Positions 39,063 through 47,655 of a stretch of DNA of 64,000 nt are shown here, piece after piece. Below the pieces are notes generated by a model. That model saw only the letters and a program-made list of their open reading frames with translations. It had not been told where the DNA came from and did no database searches. The first letter of the stretch is position 1. Each line of letters starts with the position of its first letter. The stretch comes from Sphingomonas sp. Root241 (GTDB lineage: Bacteria > Pseudomonadota > Alphaproteobacteria > Sphingomonadales > Sphingomonadaceae): NCBI RefSeq assembly GCF_001428865.1, contig NZ_LMIV01000001.1:2107997-2171996 (forward strand). The letters run 5' to 3'. A program made the translations under genes and the position numbers.

Positions 39063-39320
39063 ATGGCCGAGACTAAAGCACGTGGTGGCATCGCAAAGCC
39101 GGTGACGCCGTCGCCGGAGCTGGCCAAGATCGTCGGCACCGCCGATCTGCCGCGCAGCGAGATCGTCAGCAAGATGTGGGCCTACATCAAGAAGAACAAC
39201 CTCCAGAACCCTGAAAACAAGCGGGAAATTCTGGCTGACGCGACCCTGAAGCCGATCTTCGGCGCGGACAAGGTCACGATGTTCGAGATGAACAAGCACA
39301 TCTCGAAGCACGTCAAGTAA
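39063..39320 (+). CDS. SWIB/MDM2-domain protein
   Basis: An 85-residue protein that is essentially one SWIB domain: VTPSPELAKIVGTADLPRSE, then IVSKMWAYIKKNNLQNPENK, and the C-terminal MFEMNKHISKHVK. The SWIB fold is mostly known from eukaryotic SWI/SNF subunits. Bacterial single-domain copies occur in Chlamydia and some proteobacteria with unknown function; DNA or chromatin-like binding is inferred from basic helices. AGGAGAAG precedes the ATG, and a terminator hairpin follows. Confidence 0.9.
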   Translation: MAETKARGGIAKPVTPSPELAKIVGTADLPRSEIVSKMWAYIKKNNLQNPENKREILADATLKPIFGADKVTMFEMNKHISKHVK

Positions 39321-39360
39321 GGCTGCCGCCGGCAGACGCCGGCACGCCTGACAGACAGCA

Positions 39361-39393
39361 GCGGGGCGGGTCTCGGAAGAGGCCCGCCCCGTT
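39361..39393. terminator. Hairpin terminator after the SWIB gene
   Basis: A 9-bp GC stem (CGGGGCGGG / CCCGCCCCG) with inner pairing, followed on the plus strand by GTTCGCGTTT. It ends the SWIB transcript and would also serve a gene coming from the other side. Confidence 0.7.
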
Positions 39394-39399
39394 CGCGTT

Positions 39400-39612
39400 T
39401 CAGTCGAGCGCAGAGGCGGAATCGGCCGCCGAACAGATCAGTGTGTGGAGCGTCCGGGCCCCATGCGACTCCTCGGCACCCGACTCGTCGAGCGCCAAAT
39501 CGGGGCCAAATCCGGCTACTGCGGCCTTCTCCGGGGCCCATTTTCCAAGCTTTTCCACAGAAATCTTCGCCTCCAGCGGATATGGAGCAATTTCCCCTGG
39601 AACTGGCCACAC
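39400..39612 (-). CDS. Possible small protein, function unknown
   Basis: A 70-residue frame (start MWPVPGEIAPYPLEAKIS) facing the SWIB terminator. Its codon choice is acceptable, but it lacks a good ribosome binding site and no family is recognised. The region otherwise has no gene, so this is listed only as a possibility. Confidence 0.25.
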   Translation of the reverse strand: MWPVPGEIAPYPLEAKISVEKLGKWAPEKAAVAGFGPDLALDESGAEESHGARTLHTLICSAADSASALD

Positions 39613-39653
39613 GTCCGCCAGGCTGGCATTGCGGGACTGAACAGGAGACGAGC

Positions 39654-39833
39654 ATGTCCGAGCGTTTCGAACGCCACCGCCAGCCCTGGCGGACCGACGA
39701 GATCCAGAAGCTGCACACCCTCGCCAAGAAGGGCATGCCCCTGCGGGCGATCGCCAAGGCGCTGACCCGCAGCGAGGAATCGGTCAAGGAACGCGCCAAG
39801 CTCGACGGCCTGAGCATCGCCAAGCTGCATTGA
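39654..39833 (+). CDS. Small SANT/HTH-like protein
   Basis: A 59-residue protein. The core WRTDEIQKLHTLAKKGMPLR then AIAKALTRSEESVKERAKL reads as a compact three-helix DNA-binding fold like GcrA or SANT (tryptophan start, HTH with Ser/Glu recognition helix). AGGAG lies 7 bases upstream of the ATG. The DNA-binding role is inferred from pattern only. It stands alone, followed by a hairpin repeat. Confidence 0.65.
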   Translation: MSERFERHRQPWRTDEIQKLHTLAKKGMPLRAIAKALTRSEESVKERAKLDGLSIAKLH

Positions 39834-39844
39834 TGGCGCACTTT

Positions 39845-39954
39845 CGTCATCCCCGCGAAAGCGGGGACCCATCTCGTTTGCTCTCCCGTAATATAACGGC
39901 TGTGATGCGCGTTGCACGGGCAGGAGATGGGTCCCCGCTTTCGCGGGGATGACG
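39845..39954. repeat. REP-like hairpin repeat, family R copy 5
   Basis: Perfect inverted arms of about 30 bases (CGTCATCCCCGCGAAAGCGG then GGACCCATCTC, and their complement at the right end) with a loop of about 50 bases. It is one of the two best-preserved copies with that at 43567. Confidence 0.92.
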
Positions 39955-40017
39955 ATGGGGTCGATATTCGCGATTGGCAGGCTTACGAACCTGCTCCTTC
40001 CCGTCTAACGCGCCTTC

Positions 40018-41178
40018 ATGCCCACCTACGACGCCATCATCCTAGGCGCCGGCGCCGCCGGCCTGATGTGCGCCGCAGTCGCCGGCCAGCGCGGCCGCCG
40101 CGTGCTGCTGCTCGATCACGCGAGCGAAGTCGGCAAGAAGATCCTGATCTCCGGCGGCGGCCGCTGCAACTTCACCAATATCCACACCGCGCCCGATCGC
40201 TATCTCTCGGCCAACCCGCATTTCGCCAAGTCGGCGCTGGGCCGCTACACCGCACAGGACTTCCTCGCTTTGGTCGAGCGCCACCGCATCGCCTGGCACG
40301 AAAAGACGCTCGGCCAGCTGTTCTGCGACGGCTCGGCGCGCCAGATCGTCGACATGCTGCTCGACGAATGCGCGCGCGGCCAGGTCGAGATCCGCACCGG
40401 CCGCCCCGTCGGTGAGATCGCGCACGCCGACGGCCGCTACCGCGTCGGCGACGACGAAGCCCCCGCATTGGTGATCGCCACCGGCGGCCCGTCGATCCCA
40501 AAGATGGGCGCCACCGGCTTCGCTTACGATCTCGCCCGCCGCTTCGGCCTCAAGGTGGTCGAGCCCCGCCCCGCGCTCGTGCCCCTCACGCTGCCCCCCG
40601 ACCAGGCCCTGTTCCGCGAACTCTCCGGCGTCGCGACCGACGTGATCGCCCGCGCGGGCAAGGCCGCCTTTCCCGAAGCCGCGCTCTTCACCCATCGCGG
40701 CCTCTCGGGCCCCGCGATCCTCCAGATCTCGAGCTATTGGCGCCACGGCGAGCCGATCCATATCGACTTCTTGCCCCACCGCCCCGCCAACTGGCTGGTC
40801 GAAATCAAGCGCGCCCGCCCCCGCACGACGCTGCGCAAGACCCTCGCCGAAGCCCTCCCCGATCGCCTCGCCGAGACGCTGGCCGAACAACTCGCCCTCC
40901 CCGGCGAGCTCGCCAACCTCCCCGATCGCAAGCTGCAGGAAGCCGAACGCCGCCTCGCCGCCTGGCCTTTCCTCCCCAATGGCACCGAAGGCTTCGCCAA
41001 GGCCGAAGTCACGATCGGCGGGATCAGCACCGCCGACCTCTCCTCGCAAACCATGGAAGCCCGCAAAGTCCCCGGCTTCTACGCGATCGGCGAGGCAGTC
41101 GACGTCACCGGCTGGCTGGGCGGCTATAATTTCCAATGGGCCTGGGCCAGCGGCTGGGCCGCCGCGCAGGCGCTCTGA
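40018..41178 (+). CDS. BaiN/HI0933-type FAD-dependent oxidoreductase
   Basis: A 386-residue flavoprotein. The FAD-binding GAGAAGLMCA is at residue about 10, SGGGRCNFTN at about 48 is the HI0933/BaiN hallmark, and a second nucleotide segment VIATGGPSIPKMG sits mid-protein. WLGGYNFQWAWASG near the end is typical. Family members reduce unsaturated bonds in bile-acid-like substrates or have unknown substrates; no partner enzyme lies nearby. Confidence 0.9.
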   Translation: MPTYDAIILGAGAAGLMCAAVAGQRGRRVLLLDHASEVGKKILISGGGRCNFTNIHTAPDRYLSANPHFAKSALGRYTAQDFLALVERHRIAWHEKTLGQLFCDGSARQIVDMLLDECARGQVEIRTGRPVGEIAHADGRYRVGDDEAPALVIATGGPSIPKMGATGFAYDLARRFGLKVVEPRPALVPLTLPPDQALFRELSGVATDVIARAGKAAFPEAALFTHRGLSGPAILQISSYWRHGEPIHIDFLPHRPANWLVEIKRARPRTTLRKTLAEALPDRLAETLAEQLALPGELANLPDRKLQEAERRLAAWPFLPNGTEGFAKAEVTIGGISTADLSSQTMEARKVPGFYAIGEAVDVTGWLGGYNFQWAWASGWAAAQAL

Positions 41179-41199
41179 GAAAGAAACGGAGGTCGGGGC

Positions 41200-41604
41200 T
41201 TATTTGCCCTGCAGCCCCTGCGTCCGCTTCGCCACCGTCGCGCTGCGCAGCGCCTCGGTGCGGGTCCGCAGCATCGCGATCTCGGCGTCCGAATAGCCGT
41301 CGCGGCCATAACGCGCACTTGCCGCCTCGATCCGGCGCCCCTCGCGGCGCAGCGCCCGCGCCTCTCTCCGGTCGAGCTGACCCGCCTCCCGGCCGGCGTC
41401 GATCTGCTCCCGGATAGCGCCGACCTCGCGCGACACCGAGACACTGCGCCCAAGGGTCGGATTGACCGGCGCCGGCAGCCTGATGTCGCCGCGGATCGGC
41501 GCCCGCGCGCCCGAATAGTCGCGCATCGCACGTGTCAATTGCGCCGAGGCCGGCGTGGCCGCGACGAGCGCGAGAACCAAAGATCCGAGTGCGAGCACAC
41601 GCAT
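41200..41604 (-). CDS. Exported helical protein of unknown function
   Basis: A 134-residue protein with signal peptide (MRVLALGSLVLALVAATPASA). The middle has an Arg/Glu-rich helical stretch (QIDAGREAGQLDRREARALR) probably forming a helical bundle or coiled coil. No family recognised. It is divergent from the DEAD-box helicase, with 145 bases between. Confidence 0.7.
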   Translation of the reverse strand: MRVLALGSLVLALVAATPASAQLTRAMRDYSGARAPIRGDIRLPAPVNPTLGRSVSVSREVGAIREQIDAGREAGQLDRREARALRREGRRIEAASARYGRDGYSDAEIAMLRTRTEALRSATVAKRTQGLQGK

Positions 41605-41749
41605 ACCAGTCTCCCCATTCGAGCCCTTCCACCCAGCCTCTCCCCCGCCGACTGAACCGCCGCTTAATCCCCCGCCCGCCTCAGGACTTCCACCGCCAAC
41701 CGCGAATTCGCTTGCCCTTCCCCCTCCGCACCCCCATGTGCGCGGTTCC

Positions 41750-43540
<1,791 letters not shown>

Positions 43541-43566
43541 ACGCTTTTCCCCGCCGAACCTCTCTT

Positions 43567-43674
43567 CGTCATCCCCGCGAAAGCGGGGACCCATCTCCTG
43601 ATCGCGCGACGAAATGCACCCGGCGCGCTCGTGGACGGTGCTGGAGATGGGTCCCCGCTTTCGCGGGGATGACG
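43567..43674. repeat. REP-like hairpin repeat, family R copy 6
   Basis: Near-perfect inverted arms as in the copy at 39845, with a different central loop. It lies 27 bases after the helicase stop. Confidence 0.92.
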
Positions 43675-43780
43675 CGTCTTGAGTTGCGTCCTCAATTTGG
43701 GATCGCATCAAAGCAGTAATTGGATGGATGCCTCTGCCGCCGGGTGACGCGTTCAAAAGAACGCGACGATCTCCCCCACT

Positions 43781-43858
43781 CCGTTCGTTTCGAGCGAAGT
43801 CGAGAAACCGGGCCAGGCGAACCACCACGTTTCTCGACTTGCGCTCGAAACGAACGGA
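43781..43858. repeat. Inverted repeat, family U
   Basis: CCGTTCGTTTCGAGCGAAGT then CGAGAAAC, mirrored by GTTTCTCGACTT then GCGCTCGAAACGAACGG, with a loop of 22 bases. It shares no sequence with families R or S and appears once in full here. It lies upstream of the YaiI gene. Confidence 0.8.
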
Positions 43859-43908
43859 AGGCGTGTACGATTCAACCGCAAGCCATCGTGCTCCAAAGGG
43901 AAACCCAG

Positions 43909-44367
43909 ATGCCCATCCCCCGCATCCTAGTCGACGCCGATGCCTGCCCGGTAAAGGAGGAGATCTACAAGGTCGCCTTCCGCCACGAGGTCCCCGTGGT
44001 CGTGGTCAGCAACCAGCACCTCCGCGTGCCCCAGCATCCCTTGCTCGGCCGCCAGGTGGTGAGCGACGCCTTCGACGCCGCCGACGACTGGATCGCCGAG
44101 CAATCCGCCCCCGGCGCGATCGTGATCACCGCCGACATCCTCCTCGCCGACCGCGCGCTGAAAGCCGGCGCCCGCGTCCTCTCCCCCACCGGCAAGCCCT
44201 TCACCACCAGCTCGATCGGCAGCGCCATCGCCACGCGAGCCATCATGGCCGACCTGCGCGCGGGCGGCGACCAGCTCGGCGGCCCAAAGCCCTTCGCGCC
44301 GGCGGATCGCTCGCGCTTCCTGCAGGCGCTGGATACGGCGGTGGTGGCGGTGAAGCGGAGCGGCTGA
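43909..44367 (+). CDS. YaiI/YqxD family protein (UPF0178)
   Basis: A 152-residue protein with a PIN-like nuclease-fold N-terminus, ILVDADACPVKEEIYKVAF, with the conserved acidic pair. VITADILLADRALKAGARVL and FTTSSIGSAIATRAIM further match the family. The biochemical function is unproven. Start at 43909 (MPIPRIL) rejects a long in-frame extension through the repeat. Confidence 0.9.
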   Translation: MPIPRILVDADACPVKEEIYKVAFRHEVPVVVVSNQHLRVPQHPLLGRQVVSDAFDAADDWIAEQSAPGAIVITADILLADRALKAGARVLSPTGKPFTTSSIGSAIATRAIMADLRAGGDQLGGPKPFAPADRSRFLQALDTAVVAVKRSG

Positions 44368-44602
44368 CCTCCCCTCTCCCTTGAAGGGGGGAATGGGCGA
44401 ATTGAGCCCAATCTAAGCCGCGCTTTTTGGGCCGCCTCCCAGGAGTTGGTGCCAGCTCGTCCATTTGGACGATATCTCCAGCGCCCTCAAGCGGTGGGTG
44501 CCCCACCCTCGCGTGCAACATGGTTTTCCAGCCTGCGGAAGGCATTCTAATTTAGCTCGTTCCGAAGCCCTCTTCCATGCAATCATCCTTGCCGGTAAGG
44601 AG
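44368..44602. other. Intergenic region before the AT-rich operon
   Basis: No gene is supported. GC content falls across this stretch from the core level toward the lower level of the next three genes. TAAGGAG at 44596-44602 is the probable ribosome binding site of the next gene. Confidence 0.4.
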
Positions 44603-44614
44603 ATGTTGACTTAT

Positions 44615-45169
44615 ATGTCAATAGAAGGCTGGATAGATGGCTTGGTTGCCTGTGGTCGCCTTTATCAGGTGCGCCCTTGGCTGCCGGGGCAGTCGATCGA
44701 GCGAAGGATATTCGCAACGCAGGAGGTGAATAAGCTGGTGTGTGGGCCTTGGCCGCATGTTGCCGCGGAGCGGAGGTGCGGAAGCCTCCGGGCTGATTTC
44801 GACGCGTTTGTGTCGGGCGAAGAAATTGGCGTTTGCACAATACCGCGCAAGGCGCGGAATGCCCGTATGGGGCTGCTAAGCCCAGCCTCGGACGGGATTT
44901 GGGATTTTCGCAGTCAGTCCCCTCGGCCCGGGATTCGTGTTGTTGGAAAGTTTGCCGCCCAGGACGCTTTTGTAGCACTTGTTCCCGCTGCCCGCTCCCA
45001 AGCCTGTGATTACATAGCGCGGGGGCCATTAGGAGATGCAGATTCGGATGAGTGGAAAGCCCTGATAACGGAGGCAAAACGCCTCTGGAATTCGCTTATG
45101 CCAATGTGGCCGGGCATAACAGGAGATCATATAAATGACTACTTCCGGACCAAATACTATCACATCTGA
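44615..45169 (+). CDS. Unknown protein, possible HigB/RelE-like toxin component
   Basis: A 184-residue protein (start possibly 44603). I do not recognise a family with confidence. A strand-rich centre (DGIWDFRSQSPRPGIRVVGK then FAAQDAFVALVPAARS) resembles the ParE/RelE/HigB fold, where a short WxFR strand precedes basic strands. It is followed, with a 35-base overlap, by a helix-turn-helix gene, the toxin-then-antitoxin order of higBA. Base composition is lower in GC than flanks, suggesting acquisition. No catalytic residues can be assigned. Confidence 0.5.
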   Translation: MSIEGWIDGLVACGRLYQVRPWLPGQSIERRIFATQEVNKLVCGPWPHVAAERRCGSLRADFDAFVSGEEIGVCTIPRKARNARMGLLSPASDGIWDFRSQSPRPGIRVVGKFAAQDAFVALVPAARSQACDYIARGPLGDADSDEWKALITEAKRLWNSLMPMWPGITGDHINDYFRTKYYHI

Positions 45170-45629
45170 GATAGAATCTGGGGAGGTAATTTCGGCCGCT
45201 ACGCGCGCGTATTTTCAGTCCCGCCTTCGCAACCGACTATATACGCTCGTTATCTCGAATTTTCGAATGGCGGAAGGCAAGGGGATGACGCGCGCGAAAC
45301 TCGCGCGCAGGATGGGAAAGCGCCCCGAAATCGTCACCCGCCTCCTGTCCGCTCCGGGAAACTGGACCCTAGATACGGTTAGCGATCTGCTTTTGGCCGC
45401 CTCTGGAGAGGAACTTGACGCTACGTCGTCATCCCCTTTCACTAGCCCACCACGAAATTACGACGCATATTTACGAATGTTGGAATCCTCTCAAGGATGT
45501 AATGATCCTCCAAAAAAACCGGATATCAAAATGCTGCTCCCTCGCGCTGGATCTACCCAAGATGCCACGCCGCTCTTTAGCATTGCGTCTATCCAAGGCG
45601 GGATCGGGAACCAAAATGCAAATTGTTAA
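45135..45629 (+). CDS. HTH protein, possible antitoxin/regulator
   Basis: A 164-residue protein. Residues about 45-95 form an XRE-like helix-turn-helix: MTRAKLARRMGKRPEIVTRL, then NWTLDTVSDLLLAASGEEL. The N-terminal 40 residues may dimerise; the C-terminal third is Pro/Ser-rich. It overlaps the preceding gene by 35 bases and the next by 14, so the three are coupled. Likely roles are operon repression and neutralising the preceding protein. Confidence 0.7.
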   Translation: MTTSGPNTITSEIESGEVISAATRAYFQSRLRNRLYTLVISNFRMAEGKGMTRAKLARRMGKRPEIVTRLLSAPGNWTLDTVSDLLLAASGEELDATSSSPFTSPPRNYDAYLRMLESSQGCNDPPKKPDIKMLLPRAGSTQDATPLFSIASIQGGIGNQNANC

Positions 45630-46257
45630 GATATTGAAAAGTACTAATATACGCCTTGGAAATGCGGAATTAGGGACTGATTACTACCTGCCCGACTTCA
45701 TCGCTGGAATTAGAGAGCGGTACCGTTTTTTTGAATATCCCACGAAAGCTTCAGACATAAGTGGAGACGGGCCAGTAAAATTTCAGATCGGAAGATTTGA
45801 TAACACAAATATAAATAAGTTGGATTTATATTCCGCCGCAATTTCTATTGAGGCTGAAGCACCTACTGAACAATTAGACGATATTATAGAGGATTTATTC
45901 GTATGGGCTCAATCAAATTTTCCGATGAAATTTATAGAATCTGATACAGTGTCTCGTCTTTATTCTAGTTCAGTGGAATTTAGCGACGAGAACATGTTTA
46001 AACTTACAGATGCCCTTCAGGGCGCTACAGATTATATTTCCGAATGCCTCTCTGTCGACGGCATTTCTGCCGCTTATGCGCTTAATACGATTGCTCTAGT
46101 AGCAGATCCTAAGTTATCTACCCCCCTACAACCGGCAAGATTCTTGATAGAACGCCGCGCCAATACTAATTTTGAAGACAATATTTTCTTTTCAGAGGCT
46201 CCTTTGGCCACCGAAAAGCACATCTCGATATTGAAAAGCCTATCCGGGCTCCTTTGA
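45616..46257 (+). CDS. Unknown protein, third gene of AT-rich operon
   Basis: A 213-residue protein with no signal peptide or membrane helix. Alternating strands and helices occur (KFQIGRFDNTNINKLDLYSA, then ISIEAEAPTEQLDDIIEDLF), suggesting an alpha/beta fold. It is the most AT-rich gene in the window, with frequent ATA, TTA and AAT codons that are rare elsewhere here, a strong sign of transfer. The ATG at 45616 overlaps the HTH gene by 14 bases. No function is proposed beyond membership of the three-gene unit. Confidence 0.6.
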   Translation: MQIVKILKSTNIRLGNAELGTDYYLPDFIAGIRERYRFFEYPTKASDISGDGPVKFQIGRFDNTNINKLDLYSAAISIEAEAPTEQLDDIIEDLFVWAQSNFPMKFIESDTVSRLYSSSVEFSDENMFKLTDALQGATDYISECLSVDGISAAYALNTIALVADPKLSTPLQPARFLIERRANTNFEDNIFFSEAPLATEKHISILKSLSGLL

Positions 46258-46269
46258 CAGCGACACTAC

Positions 46270-46690
46270 TCCACCTTGCAATGTAGGATTTTGTCTGCTT
46301 GCCTCGAGGGGTCGGCCTTGCCGTCCGTTATCGGGGTCCTCGGATTGATCCAGTTCGCAACATCCGGCCAACGCGCGTGGCGCGTGGCGCGCGCGTGCGA
46401 CTTCGGCGACGCCAAGCCGCCGCTTAGATGGCGCGTCAGTGGCGCGTACCTGTAGCGCCGGTGGCGCGTGCGTGGCGCGTATGTGTAGCGTGGGTGTCGC
46501 GTCACGGGCCCGAACCCGGCGCGCGTGCCAACCGCGTCTCAAAAATTATCGCGTCGTTTCAATGTCGTGGCGTGTCAACGCCGCCCGCAAAACCTCATTT
46601 CGAGTCAACCGAGTCAACCAAATCGGGTCTTGTCACCCGCGCCCCGTTGCCCTCGCCCCGCCGCTTCCTAAGCTCCGCCAATCTTCACAT
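46270..46690. repeat. Imperfect long direct repeat, copy A
   Basis: Starts with TTGCAATGTAGGATTTTGTC (46275) and continues with CTGCTTGCCTC and GGTCGGCCTTGCCGTCC. After a divergent GC-rich part it ends with GTGTCAACGCCGCCCGCAAA (46575 region) and CGCGCCCCGTTGCCCTC. The same blocks in the same order and similar spacing recur in copy B. This about 480-base gap carries no supported gene. Confidence 0.75.
46427..46490. repeat. Degenerate tandem repeat, two units of about 32 bases
   Basis: GATGGCGCGTCAGTGGCGCG then TACCTGTAGCGC is followed by CGGTGGCGCGTGCGTGGCGC then GTATGTGTAGCG. Further GGCGCGT repeats precede it from 46371. It lies within direct-repeat copy A and is not conserved in copy B. 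Confidence 0.6.
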
Positions 46691-46743
46691 CACGGTGATC
46701 GACGATGTGCTAAATACCTTTCGCAATTTCGAGGACCGGATTG

Positions 46744-47184
46744 ATGCTGGAATTATTGCTCTTTGGCCTATTCGCGTTCCAGCAAAGGCCAAATGCCGAT
46801 GGGATCAATCGGGAGCAATTGCAACGCGGCATCTCCGTAGCCCGACAGAGGGCCGGAGTGGTCGCCAGCATTTTAGATGCTGTCCGCGAGAATGATCAGA
46901 CGAAGCTGCGATCCTTGAAGGTCTTGGGGGTGAAATATACATCGGATTTCGATGCGAGCCCCCGGGAGCGTAACGATGCTCCTTTTTCGGCCGCGTCCTT
47001 GGAGCAGTTCAACGAATGCAAGCCGAGCAGGCCTGGCGGCAGCGGCATCAACTGGGTGTCGGTGCAATGGAACTGCGGCCCGCAGCGAGGCAAGGGAAAT
47101 GCAATGACGGCATTTCGGTTCGATGGAATGCGCGTGATCGAGATAAGAACGGGACCAGGCGCGCCTCTGCTTCGACTGCAATAA
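46744..47184 (+). CDS. Unknown small protein between long direct repeats
   Basis: A 146-residue protein with a short hydrophobic start (MLELLLFGLFAFQQ) that may be a signal or anchor. It then has a helical segment and a strand-rich C-terminus (GINWVSVQWNCGPQRGKGNA, then AFRFDGMRVIEIRTG) resembling small NTF2-like folds. Two cysteines could pair. It is flanked by the two copies of the long direct repeat and has no recognised family. Confidence 0.55.
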   Translation: MLELLLFGLFAFQQRPNADGINREQLQRGISVARQRAGVVASILDAVRENDQTKLRSLKVLGVKYTSDFDASPRERNDAPFSAASLEQFNECKPSRPGGSGINWVSVQWNCGPQRGKGNAMTAFRFDGMRVIEIRTGPGAPLLRLQ

Positions 47185-47224
47185 CCGTATAGCGGCCCGC
47201 TTTCGACCACGCGCGCGGCGATGG

Positions 47225-47645
47225 TCTCCCTTGCAATGTAGGATTTCGTCTGCTTGCCTCTCGGGCGGTCGGCCTTGCCGTCCCGCTCTTTGATTCGTCG
47301 CACCGATCCTGCTTGCAGCACCGCGCCGCATGGCGCGTGCGCGTGAGGTTGGCGTCGTCAAGCCAGCGCGCAGCCGTCGCACAAGCGGCGCGGGGATGCC
47401 CCTCCCCACCAGTGTGACCTTCGTGTGACCTTTGGGCCGCTACACTGCTGCGCAGGCCCCGCATCGTGTCAACCGCGCCAGAAGGCCCATTCAGCGATTT
47501 CAATGACTTGACGAGTCAACGCCGCCCACAAAACCCCATTTCGTGTCAACCGTGTCAACCAGATCGGCGTCAAAGCCGGCATTGTCGTTCGCGCCCCGTT
47601 GCCCTCCTCCCCGCGCGTTCTTAAGGTCCGCGCAAATTCCAGGAC
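47225..47645. repeat. Imperfect long direct repeat, copy B
   Basis: Starts with TTGCAATGTAGGATTTCGTC (47230) and ends with GAGTCAACGCCGCCCACAAA (47512 region) and CGCGCCCCGTTGCCCTCCTC, matching copy A in order and spacing with many substitutions. GTGTCAACC occurs three times within it. It occupies the gap before the M28 peptidase and contains no supported gene. Confidence 0.75.
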
Positions 47646-47655
47646 ACGGGGCACT

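Noticed and set aside
46266..46505. Arg/His/Tyr-rich frame on the minus strand in direct-repeat copy A
   Set aside because: It is produced by the GGCGCGT tandem repeat and is not conserved in copy B.
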